64,000 nt of DNA from Cellulomonas hominis (GCF_014201095.1 NZ_JACHDN010000001.1:682001-746000); one strand, 5' to 3'; shown: positions 8,638-16,994, numbered from the stretch's first letter. The notes: generated by a model from the sequence alone, not told the origin. Translations and numbers: made by a program.

Positions 8638-8800
8638 CCGCCCCGGGGCGCCGACCCGCCGCCGCGAGGGCAGCAACGGCGGCGGCGAGAGTGCGCTCGC
8701 GCGCGTGCACGCTCGTCGCCGGGGACGCCGCTTCGACGACGGGCACGCCCGGTTGCCGCACCGCTCCGAACCGGGGGCGACGACCGTCGCGAGCCGGCCT

Positions 8801-8842
8801 ACGCTACGTTTCGCAGGCTTCCCACGCTACGTCTTGCAGGCT
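8801..8842. repeat. Two-copy imperfect tandem repeat, 23-bp period
   Basis: Copies of a 19-mer beginning ACGCTACGT and ending GCAGGCT lie at 8801-8819 and 8824-8842 and differ at two positions. They sit in the non-coding stretch 8638-8888 between two convergent genes. No function is evident. Confidence 0.7.
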
Positions 8843-8850
8843 CGTCACCG

Positions 8851-8871
8851 GCACCCCGCAAGCCGGGGTGC
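8851..8871 (-). terminator. Hairpin downstream of the marR gene
   Basis: Perfect 8-bp stem GCACCCCG / CGGGGTGC with a 5-nt loop, 18 nt past the MarR stop at 8889. It could end transcripts from both sides, since the gene on the left is convergent. Confidence 0.55.
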
Positions 8872-8888
8872 GCAGGCACGCAGGTGGG

Positions 8889-9386
8889 CTACTCGTCATC
8901 TTCGGCCGGCCGCCACCCGCTGTCCTCACGGATCCCCCCGGCGATGCGCCGCCCGATCTCGCGCAGCTGCCGGACCTGCGCGCCCGTCAGCCGGTCGAGC
9001 ACCAGCCGGTGCACCGTCTGCACGTGCCCCGGCGTCGCCCCGGCGACCGCGGCCCGTCCCGCCTCCGTGAGCGCCGCGAGGGTGTAGCGCCCGTCCTCGG
9101 GGTCGGGGCTCCGGCGCAGCCAGCCGCGCGCCTCCAGCCGGGCCGCCGCGCGCGACAGCCGGGACAGGGTGCTGTTCGCGTAGTCGGCCAGCACGCTCAT
9201 CCGCAGGGTGCCGTCCTCCGCGCGGTCCAGCGCGTACAGCACCCCGTACTCGAAGTGCGTGAGCCCCGCGTCCCGCTGCAGCTGGGCGTCGAGGGCGGGC
9301 GGCAGCCACTCGAGGACCGTGGCGAGCGCCGACCACGCCTCGAGGTCCTCCCCGATGAGCGCGGCGGGGGTGCGGGAGTTCGTCAT
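8889..9386 (-). CDS. MarR-family transcriptional regulator
   Basis: 165-aa winged helix-turn-helix regulator. The core is recognisable: LTHFEYGVLYALDRA, the recognition helix region STLSRLSRAAARLEARGWL, and the wing SPDPEDGRYTLAALTEAG. It is divergent from an SDR oxidoreductase gene, and the 106-bp gap contains two inverted copies of a 16-bp dyad that fits a MarR operator. The likely job is autorepression and control of the SDR gene in response to a small phenolic or lipophilic ligand; that is inference. The start codon has no ribosome site and lies 6 nt after a -10 hexamer, suggesting a leaderless mRNA. Confidence 0.93.
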   Translation of the reverse strand: MTNSRTPAALIGEDLEAWSALATVLEWLPPALDAQLQRDAGLTHFEYGVLYALDRAEDGTLRMSVLADYANSTLSRLSRAAARLEARGWLRRSPDPEDGRYTLAALTEAGRAAVAGATPGHVQTVHRLVLDRLTGAQVRQLREIGRRIAGGIREDSGWRPAEDDE

Positions 9387-9392
9387 GCGGCG

Positions 9393-9398
9393 AGCCTA
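9393..9398 (-). promoter_or_regulatory. Leaderless-type -10 hexamer for marR
   Basis: TAGGCT on the minus strand, 6 nt before the ATG at 9386. At this spacing transcription would begin at or next to the start codon. Confidence 0.6.
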
Positions 9399-9408
9399 GC
9401 CGGTCATA

Positions 9409-9457
9409 ACTTGCTCAGGAAAGTGATCGCCACGTACGTTGACTTTCCTGAGCAAGT
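9409..9457. promoter_or_regulatory. Twin MarR-type operator (two inverted 16-bp sites)
   Basis: A 16-mer at 9409-9424 (ACTTGCTCAGGAAAGT) is repeated as an exact inverted copy at 9442-9457, 33 bp centre to centre (about three helical turns). Each copy is itself a dyad of the form ACTTnC....GnAAGT, the usual shape of a MarR dimer site. The sites lie between the divergent marR and SDR genes. Confidence 0.85.
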
Positions 9458-9492
9458 GATTCCGCACGGCGCGGCGGGCGAGGAGGAGCACC

Positions 9493-10284
9493 ATGGAGCT
9501 GGGACTGACGGACAAGCGGGCCTTCGTGAGCGGGTCGACGCAGGGCATCGGCTACGCGATCGCCGCGGCGCTGCTCGCCGAGGGCGCCGAGGTCGTGGTC
9601 AACGGGCGCGACGAGCACCGGGTCGCGGACGCGGTCGCCCGGCTGCGGGCCGACGCCCCGGGGGCCGCGGTCTCCGGGATCGCCGCCGACTTCGCCGACG
9701 CGGTGCAGGTCGAGCAGCTGCTCGACGAGCTCGGCGACGTCGACGTGCTCGTCAACAACGTCGGGGTGTTCGAGGTCGCCCCGTTCGACCGGATCACCGA
9801 TGCCGACTGGCAGCGGTACCTCGACGTCAACCTCCTGAGCGGCGTCCGGCTCGCCCGCCGGCTGCTCGGGCCGATGCTCGCACGGGGCTGGGGCCGGGTG
9901 CTGTTCATCAGCAGCGAGTCCGGCGTGGACGTCCCCGCGGACATGACGCACTACGGGGTCACGAAGGCGGGCGCGCTGGCCCTGGGCAACGGGCTGGCGA
10001 AGCTCACGCGCGGCACCGGCGTCACGGTGAACACCATCCTCGGCGGGCCGACCTACTCGGACGGCGTCGCGCAGGCCGTCGACGGCATCGCCCACGCGCA
10101 GGGCGTGCCGGCGTCCGACCTCAAGGACGTGCTCGCCGCCGCCCGCACGACGTCGCTGCTGCAGCGGTTCATCGAGCCCGAGGAGATCGCCCGGCTCGCG
10201 CTGTACCTCGCGAGCCCGCTGTCGTCGGCGACCAACGGCGCCGCCGTGCGGGCCGACGGGGGCGTGCTCACGACGCTGCTGTGA
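9493..10284 (+). CDS. SDR-family NAD(P)-dependent oxidoreductase
   Basis: 263 aa, classical short-chain dehydrogenase/reductase. It has the nucleotide-binding glycine motif SGSTQGIG (residues 13-20), NNVG, the catalytic Ser region ISSESG, and the Tyr/Lys pair in THYGVTKAG. The C-terminal ATNGAAVRADGG matches the usual NG..I.VDGG ending. ATG start with AGGAGG-like site 9486-ward. Divergent from a MarR regulator with a twin operator, so probably inducible. Its 3' end overlaps the convergent methyltransferase gene by 17 bp. The substrate is not predictable. Confidence 0.93.
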   Translation: MELGLTDKRAFVSGSTQGIGYAIAAALLAEGAEVVVNGRDEHRVADAVARLRADAPGAAVSGIAADFADAVQVEQLLDELGDVDVLVNNVGVFEVAPFDRITDADWQRYLDVNLLSGVRLARRLLGPMLARGWGRVLFISSESGVDVPADMTHYGVTKAGALALGNGLAKLTRGTGVTVNTILGGPTYSDGVAQAVDGIAHAQGVPASDLKDVLAAARTTSLLQRFIEPEEIARLALYLASPLSSATNGAAVRADGGVLTTLL

Positions 10285-11404
10285 CCACCGACCCCGTGAT
10301 GGTGAACTTCGGGTTCCGCGCGACCTGCCGGGTCGGCCCCACTGCCGCCTGCAACGCCGGCCGGTAGCCGAGCCCGGAGTTCCACACGCACCACAGCTCG
10401 CCGCCCGGCCGCAGCACCCGGGCCGCCTCGCCGAACAGCTCGCGCGCCACCCCGTCGTGCACGGCCGCGCCGACGTGGAACGGCGGGTTGAGCAGCACCA
10501 GGTCGACGCTCGCGTCGTCGATGCCCGCGGTCCCCCGCGCGCGCTGCACCCGGACCCGGTCCGCCAGGCCGTTGGCCTCGACCGTGGCGCGCGCGGAGGC
10601 CACCGCGGCGGCCGACTCGTCGGTGGCCACCACCTCGATCTCCGGCCGGGCCGCGGCGAGCGCGCAGGCCAGCACGCCCGTGCCGCAGCCGAGGTCGACC
10701 GCCCGCCGCGCGTCCGGGAGGGCGCCGGCGAGGTGGTCGACGAGGAACCGGGTGCCGATGTCCACCCGGGGCCCGGCGAAGGCGGCACCGTGCGCGCAGA
10801 CGGTCAGGCCGAGGTCGGCGTGCCGCTCCCGCACGGGCCACGAGGTGGACGCCCCGGCCCGCGGGCCGGAGGCGTGCAGCACCCGCGCCTTCTGCCGGCC
10901 GCGGCTGGCCCGCACGTCGGCGAAGTGCCGCGCGAGCACCTCGTTCATCGACCGCGACATGTGCTTCTCGCGACCGCCTGCGACCACGACGACCCCGGGG
11001 TCGGCGTGCCGGGCGATCAGGCCCGCGATCTCGTCCAGCGCGTCGAGCGACCGCGGCAGCAGGAGCAGCACGACCCGCGCGCCGGCCACCAGCTCGGGAC
11101 CGAGGCGGTCCAGCGACCGGAACGCGCCCGCACCGCCCACGCGCGCGGCGTTGGCCGCCAGGGCGAGCTCGCCGGTGAGGCGGTCGGTGTGCGCGCGCAC
11201 GCCGGCGGCCCCGGACCTCGCGACCGCGCCGAGCGTCACCGCGCCGTACCGGTCGCCGATGACGACGACCGTCCCGGGTGCCGCGCCCGCGAGGACCGGC
11301 GCCGCCTCGTCGAGGAGCAGCCGGTCCGCGGCGTCCACGGCCACGAGGTCGGGAGCCGGGATCTCGGGGTCGCAGCGCAGGGCGGCGAGCAGGTCCTCGG
11401 TCAC
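10268..11404 (-). CDS. Class I SAM-dependent rRNA guanine-N2 methyltransferase (RlmG/RsmC type)
   Basis: 378 aa with the two-part build of the RsmC/RlmG family: a degenerate N-terminal methyltransferase-like half (about 1-185) and a catalytic C-terminal half. The latter carries the SAM motif VDLGCGTGVLACALA and the NPPF motif (LVLLNPPFHVG), which marks N2-guanine methylation. The expected product is m2G in ribosomal RNA. The GTG start overlaps the stop of the PIN-toxin gene (GTGA), which is unusual company for a housekeeping rRNA modifier. Whether it targets 16S or 23S RNA cannot be decided here. Confidence 0.88.
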   Translation of the reverse strand: MTEDLLAALRCDPEIPAPDLVAVDAADRLLLDEAAPVLAGAAPGTVVVIGDRYGAVTLGAVARSGAAGVRAHTDRLTGELALAANAARVGGAGAFRSLDRLGPELVAGARVVLLLLPRSLDALDEIAGLIARHADPGVVVVAGGREKHMSRSMNEVLARHFADVRASRGRQKARVLHASGPRAGASTSWPVRERHADLGLTVCAHGAAFAGPRVDIGTRFLVDHLAGALPDARRAVDLGCGTGVLACALAAARPEIEVVATDESAAAVASARATVEANGLADRVRVQRARGTAGIDDASVDLVLLNPPFHVGAAVHDGVARELFGEAARVLRPGGELWCVWNSGLGYRPALQAAVGPTRQVARNPKFTITGSVVTAAS

Positions 11405-11820
11405 GCGGCCCACGGGTTCACGACGTCGATCCCGGTCCCGTCGAAGTCCTTGACGTTGCGCGTCGCGCACGTGGCCCCGTGCGCGCGGCAGATCGCCGCG
11501 ATCTGCGCGTCGGCGGTGTGGATCGGCCGGCCCGCTCGCTCGCGGACGGCCAGCACCTCGGCGTACTGCCCGGCCGCCGCGGCGTCGAACGGAAGGATCG
11601 CCCGGGTCGCGCGGTAGGGCTCGAGGGCGAGGTCGACCTGCTCGACGAGGGCGGTCCGGCGCTGTCCCTCGGGGAGCCGGTGCAACCCGGCCAGGAGCTC
11701 GGCGAGCGTCACGGCGGTGATCGCGACGTCGCCCGTCAGGCCCTCCAGCCAGGTCACGACACGAGCCTCGGGGTCGGGCCGGAAGATCTCCGAGATGACG
11801 TTGGTGTCCAGCACGATCAC
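11401..11820 (-). CDS. PIN-domain toxin, VapC/FitB type
   Basis: 139-aa putative ribonuclease. The acidic metal-binding residues of the PIN fold are in place: Asp5 (LDTNVIS), Glu41 (TLAELLAG) and Asp104 (IHTADAQIAA). The sequence follows the FitB branch of VapC toxins (ISEIFRPDPE, RAILPFD). GTG start overlaps the antitoxin stop (GTGA). In this family the toxin cleaves tRNA or rRNA when released from its antitoxin. It sits between its antitoxin and an rRNA methyltransferase gene in one overlapping operon. Confidence 0.93.
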   Translation of the reverse strand: MIVLDTNVISEIFRPDPEARVVTWLEGLTGDVAITAVTLAELLAGLHRLPEGQRRTALVEQVDLALEPYRATRAILPFDAAAAGQYAEVLAVRERAGRPIHTADAQIAAICRAHGATCATRNVKDFDGTGIDVVNPWAA

Positions 11821-12050
11821 CCGAAGTCCACCGCCCTGGCCTCGTCGGCGCGCTCCGGCACGTGGAGGCCGTCGACGCCACCGGCCTCACGCGCCGCGCG
11901 CAGCAGGGCCACGCCGATGTGGGGCCGGCGCGCGGCCCGCGTGAGGATGTCGCGCGCCTCGGCCTCCATGGAGCGGCCGTGCTCCTTGGCCTGGCGGGCG
12001 AGCTGCTGCTTGACGGACTCGTCGAGCCCGCGGACGACGATGGTGGACAT
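11817..12050 (-). CDS. FitA-like ribbon-helix-helix antitoxin
   Basis: 77 aa. The N-terminal 40 residues form a ribbon-helix-helix DNA-binding domain of the FitA/Arc type (TIVVRGLDESVKQQLARQAK then RSMEAEARDILTRA). The C-terminal tail is the expected toxin-wrapping segment. The gene overlaps its toxin by 4 bp. A 12-bp perfect inverted repeat just upstream is the probable autoregulatory operator bound by the toxin-antitoxin complex. Confidence 0.92.
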   Translation of the reverse strand: MSTIVVRGLDESVKQQLARQAKEHGRSMEAEARDILTRAARRPHIGVALLRAAREAGGVDGLHVPERADEARAVDFG

Positions 12051-12065
12051 GGCGGCACCTCCGGA

Positions 12066-12095
12066 CGGACTGCTAGCCGTTATGCTAGCAGTCCG
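12066..12095. promoter_or_regulatory. Operator of the FitAB-type toxin-antitoxin operon
   Basis: Perfect 12-bp inverted repeat CGGACTGCTAGC (12066-12077) and its complement (12084-12095) with a 6-bp spacer, 16 bp upstream of the antitoxin start. It also holds an A/T-rich TAGCAT/TAACGG core that may be the -10 region on the minus strand. Confidence 0.8.
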
Positions 12096-12112
12096 GGTCC
12101 GGCGGCTGCCGG

Positions 12113-13198
12113 TCAGACGTTGAAGCGGAACTCCACCACGTCGCCGTCGGCCATCACGTAGTCCTTGCCCTCGATCCGCGCCTTCCCGGCGGACCGCGCG
12201 GCCGCGACGGACCCGGCCTCGACCAGGTCGTCGAACGAGATGACCTCGGCCTTGATGAAGCCCTTCTGGAAGTCCGTGTGGATCACCCCGGCGGCCTGCG
12301 GGGCCGTCCACCCCTGCCGGATCGTCCACGCCCGGGACTCCTTCGGGCCGGCCGTGAGGTAGGTCTGGAGGCCGAGGGTGTGGAACCCGACGCGGGCGAG
12401 CTGGTCGAGGCCCGCCTCGTCCTGGCCGTTCTCCGCGAGCATCTCCTTGGCCTCGTCGGGCTCGAGCTCGACCAGGTCGGACTCGAACTTCGCGTCCAGG
12501 AAGATCGCGTCGGCGGGGGCCACGAACGCGCGCAGCTCCTCCTGCATCGCGGTGTCCGCGAGCCCGGCGTCGTCGGTGTTGAAGACGTAGATGAACGGCT
12601 TGGCCGTCATGAGCTGCAGCGAGGCGAGGTCGGCCAGGTCGAGCCCCGCGGCCTTCGCGCCCTGGAACAGCGTCTGCCCGGACTCCAGCACGGCCTGCGC
12701 GGCCTGGGCGGCGGCGAGCTCGGCGGGGTCCGCCTTCTTGATGCGGACCTCCTTCTCCAGGCGGGGGACGACCTTCTCGAGCGTCTGCAGGTCGGCGAGG
12801 ACGAGCTCGGTGTTGATCGTCTCGATGTCGTCCTTCGGGGACACGCGGCCGTCGACGTGCACGACGTCGGGGTCGGCGAACGCGCGCGTCACCTGGCAGA
12901 TGGCGTCGGCCTCGCGGATGTTCGCGAGGAACTTGTTGCCGAGCCCCTCCCCCTCGCTGGCCCCCTTGACGATGCCGGCGATGTCGACGAACGACACCGT
13001 GGCCGGCAGGATGCGCTCGCTGCCGAAGATCCCGGCGAGGGTCTCCAGGCGCGGGTCCGGCAGCGGGACGATGCCGACGTTCGGCTCGATCGTGGCGAAC
13101 GGGTAGTTCGCCGCGAGCACCTGCGCGCGGGTGAGGGCGTTGAAGAGCGTGCTCTTGCCGACGTTGGGCAGGCCGACGATGCCGATGGTGAGTGCCAC
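12113..13198 (-). CDS. ychF: Redox-regulated/ribosome-binding GTPase-ATPase YchF (OLA1 family)
   Basis: 361 aa, standard length for YchF. The G1 loop GLPNVGKST sits at the N-terminus, followed by DIAGIVKGASEGEGLGN (G3 region), a coiled-coil insertion around residues 130-200, FNTDD in place of the usual NKxD (YchF prefers ATP), and a C-terminal TGS domain ending VEFRFNV. It binds ribosomes and affects stress responses in other bacteria. GTG start at 13196-13198, 8 nt after a TAGGAT -10 element, so the transcript may be leaderless. Downstream genes are the toxin-antitoxin set in the same direction. Confidence 0.97.
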   Translation of the reverse strand: MALTIGIVGLPNVGKSTLFNALTRAQVLAANYPFATIEPNVGIVPLPDPRLETLAGIFGSERILPATVSFVDIAGIVKGASEGEGLGNKFLANIREADAICQVTRAFADPDVVHVDGRVSPKDDIETINTELVLADLQTLEKVVPRLEKEVRIKKADPAELAAAQAAQAVLESGQTLFQGAKAAGLDLADLASLQLMTAKPFIYVFNTDDAGLADTAMQEELRAFVAPADAIFLDAKFESDLVELEPDEAKEMLAENGQDEAGLDQLARVGFHTLGLQTYLTAGPKESRAWTIRQGWTAPQAAGVIHTDFQKGFIKAEVISFDDLVEAGSVAAARSAGKARIEGKDYVMADGDVVEFRFNV

Positions 13199-13206
13199 GG
13201 GCGACC

Positions 13207-13212
13207 ATCCTA
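13207..13212 (-). promoter_or_regulatory. Leaderless-type -10 hexamer for ychF
   Basis: TAGGAT on the minus strand, 8 nt before the GTG start; no Shine-Dalgarno sequence lies between. Confidence 0.55.
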
Positions 13213-13226
13213 GAGGGCGGGCCGCC

Positions 13227-14789
13227 TCAGGCGAACGAGCGGATGGTCTGCAGCAGCTCCGGCGCCCGCCGGTCGTAGATCCGCGCACCGATCCGGATGC
13301 CCGCGACCAGCACGACCACCCCGACCGCCGGCCCGACGACGGCGGCGAGGACCGTCGGGAGCGGGTGCCCCGTCACGATCCCGGCGACCCCCAGCCCGAC
13401 CCCGGGCAGGCACAGGGCGCCGAGCACGAGCATCCCGACCCACTGCGACACCATGACCGCGAACGAGGTGCCCTGCGGGGTGGTGAACGGGCTCTCCCCC
13501 GGCTTCGGCACGGGGTAGACGACCCGCGCCGAGTACACGCTGGACGTGCCGAGGGCCGTCGTCAGCACGCCCAGGGACACCCCGAGCACCGGCGCCGCGG
13601 CGTCCCACCGGGCCGTGACCGCGAGCGCGACCAGGGCGACCACCAGCACCACGACGGTCCCGACGAGCAGCCCGGCCACGGCCCGGCCCGTGCGGTCCAC
13701 CCGGCCCTCGATGGGCGCGGCGACGTGCGTCCAGAACGCGGTGTGGTCGTAGGACACGTCGGCGGACAGCGCCCAGCCCATGACGAACGCGACGACCGGC
13801 CCCGCGGCGAGCAGCGCGTCGGTCCCGCGCCCGAGGAACCACAGCAGCAGCACCAGGACCGGCACGACGGCGACCGCCGCCGCGTAGCGCGCGTCCCGCA
13901 CCCAGTAGGTCAGGCAGCGGGCGACGACGGCGCCGGTGGGCGTCGCGGGCAGGCGGCCGAGGAAGCCGAGCCCGGTGCTGCGGGCGACGCGCGCCCCGCC
14001 CTCCGGCCGCTCCAGCGCGGCGGACAGGGCGCGGTCCCACACGACGACGAGCGCGGCGAGCGAGGCGAGGGCGACGGCGAGCCGGCCGAGCGCGGCGAGC
14101 CAGGCGCCGTCGGCCACGTCGGCGGCGAGGGCCCAGGGCGCCCCGACCGGGGTCCAGCCGACGACCTGCGCGATGGCGGGCAGCGCGTCGGCGACGGCCG
14201 CGAGCCCCGAGGTGACGCCGAGCATGATCGGCCCGGCGAGGATCAGCGGGACGATGACCAGCACCGCGGCGACCTCGCGGAACCGGCGCCCGGTCACCAG
14301 CGGGGCCAGCAGCGTCGTCACCGCCCGCGACCCCACCACGCACAGCGCGACGCCGAGCGCGCCGCCCACCAGCGCGGCCACGACGGCGGCCGGGGTGCGC
14401 CACCAGGCGAGCGAGGTCGCGGCGGACACCAGCACCGTGGCGACGCCCGGCAGCCCGACCAGGCCCGCCAGCGCCAGCCCGGTGAGCAGCGAGCGCCGCG
14501 GGACCGGGAACAGCCGGAACCGGTCGGGGTCCAGCGTGCTGTCCACCCCGAACGCGACGAGCGGGAGCAGCCACCAGCCCGCGACCAGCACCGTCCCCGC
14601 GAGGACCAGCAGGGTGCGGGTGAGCTCCGGATCGCCCTTCGACCCCAGCAGCACCAGCCCCGCGCCCGCCATCACCAGCAGGAAGGCCACGTACAGGCAG
14701 CCGAGCAGCAGCCCGATCAGCTTCCACACGCTGCGCCGCAGACCGTTGCGGAGCAGGGCGAGCTTCAGTCGGACGAGGTGCGCAACCAC
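13227..14789 (-). CDS. ABC transporter permease, multi-helix exporter type
   Basis: 520-aa hydrophobic protein with roughly twelve predicted helices, a short basic N-terminus, and no soluble domain of note. It has no close motif I can name, but proteins of this size directly behind an ABC ATPase of the drug or lipid exporter class are typical membrane partners in actinobacteria. The GTG start lies inside the end of the ATPase gene (25-bp overlap), with AGGAGG at the ideal 7-nt distance, so coupling is likely. The transported substrate is unknown. Confidence 0.8.
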   Translation of the reverse strand: MVAHLVRLKLALLRNGLRRSVWKLIGLLLGCLYVAFLLVMAGAGLVLLGSKGDPELTRTLLVLAGTVLVAGWWLLPLVAFGVDSTLDPDRFRLFPVPRRSLLTGLALAGLVGLPGVATVLVSAATSLAWWRTPAAVVAALVGGALGVALCVVGSRAVTTLLAPLVTGRRFREVAAVLVIVPLILAGPIMLGVTSGLAAVADALPAIAQVVGWTPVGAPWALAADVADGAWLAALGRLAVALASLAALVVVWDRALSAALERPEGGARVARSTGLGFLGRLPATPTGAVVARCLTYWVRDARYAAAVAVVPVLVLLLWFLGRGTDALLAAGPVVAFVMGWALSADVSYDHTAFWTHVAAPIEGRVDRTGRAVAGLLVGTVVVLVVALVALAVTARWDAAAPVLGVSLGVLTTALGTSSVYSARVVYPVPKPGESPFTTPQGTSFAVMVSQWVGMLVLGALCLPGVGLGVAGIVTGHPLPTVLAAVVGPAVGVVVLVAGIRIGARIYDRRAPELLQTIRSFA

Positions 14790-15565
14790 GCGAGCGCCTC
14801 CTCCGTGTGCCGGCCGCCGACCAGCTCGACGAACCGGTCCTCCAGGCTGGCCGACCCGCGGACCTCGTCGACCGTGCCCTGCGCGAGCACGTGGCCGGCG
14901 GCGATCACGGCGACGTGGTCGCACATGCGCTGCACGAGGTCCATGACGTGCGAGGACACCACGACCGTCCCGCCGCCGGCGACGTACGCGGCGAGGATGT
15001 CCCGGATGTTGGCCGCGGAGACGGGGTCGACCGCCTCGAACGGCTCGTCGAGCAGCAGGACGCGCGGGGCGTGCACGAGCGCGCAGGCCAGGGCGATCTT
15101 CTTGGTCATGCCGGCGGAGTAGTCGACGACCAGGGTGTCCGCGTCGGCGGCGAGGTCGAAGGTGCGGATCAGGTCGGCGGCGCGGTCCGCGACCGTGGAC
15201 CTGTCCAGGCCGTGCAGCAGCCCGGCGTAGGTGACGAGCTGCTGGCCGGTGAGGCGGTCGAACAGCTTCACCCCGTCGGGCAGCACGCCGATCGTCGCCT
15301 TCACGTGCAGCGGGTCGGCCCACAGGTCGCTGCCCCGCACGAGCACGCGGCCCGCGTCCGGGCGCAGCAGGCCGGTCGCCATGGACAGCGTGGTGGTCTT
15401 GCCCGCACCGTTCGGGCCGACCAGCCCGTACAGCGAGCCGGCCGGGACCTCCAGGGAGACGCCGGCGACGGCGATCTTCGGGCCGAACCGCTTCCACAGC
15501 CCCTGCAGCGAGAGCGCCGGCGGCGCGGGTGGTCGCGGGCTCGCGGGCTCGTCCTGCGCCGTCAT
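14765..15565 (-). CDS. ABC transporter ATP-binding protein
   Basis: 266 aa, single nucleotide-binding domain. Walker A GPNGAGKTTT; a signature region that departs from LSGGQ and reads DYSAGMTKKIALA; Walker B VLLLDEPFEAVD; switch His in VVSSHVMD. The degenerate signature is common in the two-component exporter class with separate large permeases. A Pro-rich N-terminal lead precedes the domain. It overlaps the permease gene downstream and is divergent from rmuC with only 21 bp between start codons. Confidence 0.92.
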   Translation of the reverse strand: MTAQDEPASPRPPAPPALSLQGLWKRFGPKIAVAGVSLEVPAGSLYGLVGPNGAGKTTTLSMATGLLRPDAGRVLVRGSDLWADPLHVKATIGVLPDGVKLFDRLTGQQLVTYAGLLHGLDRSTVADRAADLIRTFDLAADADTLVVDYSAGMTKKIALACALVHAPRVLLLDEPFEAVDPVSAANIRDILAAYVAGGGTVVVSSHVMDLVQRMCDHVAVIAAGHVLAQGTVDEVRGSASLEDRFVELVGGRHTEEALAWLRTSSD

Positions 15566-15586
15566 CCGGCCAGCATAGGAGCAGGG

Positions 15587-16987
15587 ATGTCGGTGGTGGC
15601 TGGCAGTCTGCGGGTCATGACGGATCTGGCGCTGGTGGTCGCGCTCGCGGGGGCTCTGCTCGTGGGCGTCGCGGTCGGGTGGCTCGTGTCCGCGGGGCGC
15701 GCGGCGACGCGGCTGCGGGCGGCCGAGGTGGACGCCGCGCGGTGGCGGACCGCAGCCGAGCTCGGCGGCGGCGCCCTCGACGAGGACCGGCAGGCCGACC
15801 GGTTCCGGGCGCTCGCCGCCGACGCGCTGGCGCAGAGCAGCGAGCAGTTCCTCGCCCTCGCGCACCAGAGCCTCGCGGCGCGGCACCAGGAGCAGGCCGG
15901 CGACCTCGCGCAGCGCGAGCAGGCGGTGCGGGCCCTGGTGGACCCCCTCGCCCGGACGCTGGACCAGGTGCGGGCCGAGCTGCGCACCGCCGAGCAGGCG
16001 CGGGTCGAGGGCGGGGCGGCCCTCGGCGAGCAGGTGCGGCAGATGCGGGAGGAGGCCGGGCGGCTGCGCGAGCAGACGTCGCAGCTCGTCACGTCGCTGC
16101 GGTCCTCGCAGGTGCGCGGGCGATGGGGCGAGGTGCAGCTCCGCCGCGTGGTCGAGGCCGCCGGGATGCTGCCGCACGTCGACTTCGTCGAGCAGGACCA
16201 GGTCCGGACCGACGACGGCCTGCTGCGGCCCGACATGGTGGTGCACCTCGCCGGGGGCAAGCGCGTCGTCGTGGACGCCAAGGTGGCGTTCCTCGGGTTC
16301 CTCGAGGCGGCGGAGGCCACCGACCCCGCGGAGCGTCAGCGCCGGACCGCGGCGCACGCCAGGCACGTGCGGGCGCACGTGGACCAGCTCGCCGCCAAGC
16401 GGTACTGGGACCAGTTCGCCCCCGCTCCGGAGTTCGTCGTCATGTTCGTGCCGGCCGAGGCGTTCCTGCACGCGGCGCTCGACGTGGACCCCGGGATCGT
16501 CGAGCGCGCGTTCGAGCAGAACGTCGTCATCGCCACCCCGATGACCCTGCTCGCCCTGCTGCGGACGGTCGCCTACGCCTGGCGGCAGGACGCCCTCGCC
16601 GACAACGCGCAGGCCGTCCTGGACCTGGGCAAGGAGCTGCACGGGCGGATCGCGACCCTCGGCGGGCACCTCGCGAAGGTCGGGCGGGCGCTCGACGGCG
16701 CGGCCACCGCGTACAACCAGTCGATCGCCTCGCTCGAGTCCCGGGTGCTCGTCTCGGCGCGGAAGTTCGCGGACCTGCGGGTGGTGGACACCGACCTGCC
16801 GGCGCCGCTGCCGGTGGAGCGGCGGCTGTCCGTGGTGACCGCTCCGGAGCTCGTGGCGTGGGAGCAGGCCCGGGTCGTCGGGCTCGAGGGCGACCTGCCG
16901 CGCGCCGGGACCGCCGCCGCCGGGCGGGCCGACGCGCTCGGCGCGCTCGACGACGCCGTGCTCGGAGACGTCCGGCCGGAGGGCTGA
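15587..16987 (+). CDS. rmuC: DNA recombination protein RmuC
   Basis: 466 aa. N-terminal membrane anchor (VVALAGALLVGVAVGWLV), then a long coiled coil (about residues 50-170) rich in Gln/Arg/Glu, then the RmuC nuclease-like core: RGRWGEVQLRRVVEAAGM, DMVVHLAGGKRVVVDAKV and TLLALLRTVAYAWRQ. The family limits inversions and is thought to act as a nuclease on structured DNA. The start at 15587 is chosen because AGGAG lies 5 nt upstream; ATG at 15617 is a weaker option. It converges with ispH (7-bp gap). Confidence 0.95.
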   Translation: MSVVAGSLRVMTDLALVVALAGALLVGVAVGWLVSAGRAATRLRAAEVDAARWRTAAELGGGALDEDRQADRFRALAADALAQSSEQFLALAHQSLAARHQEQAGDLAQREQAVRALVDPLARTLDQVRAELRTAEQARVEGGAALGEQVRQMREEAGRLREQTSQLVTSLRSSQVRGRWGEVQLRRVVEAAGMLPHVDFVEQDQVRTDDGLLRPDMVVHLAGGKRVVVDAKVAFLGFLEAAEATDPAERQRRTAAHARHVRAHVDQLAAKRYWDQFAPAPEFVVMFVPAEAFLHAALDVDPGIVERAFEQNVVIATPMTLLALLRTVAYAWRQDALADNAQAVLDLGKELHGRIATLGGHLAKVGRALDGAATAYNQSIASLESRVLVSARKFADLRVVDTDLPAPLPVERRLSVVTAPELVAWEQARVVGLEGDLPRAGTAAAGRADALGALDDAVLGDVRPEG

Positions 16988-16994
16988 GGCCGGC

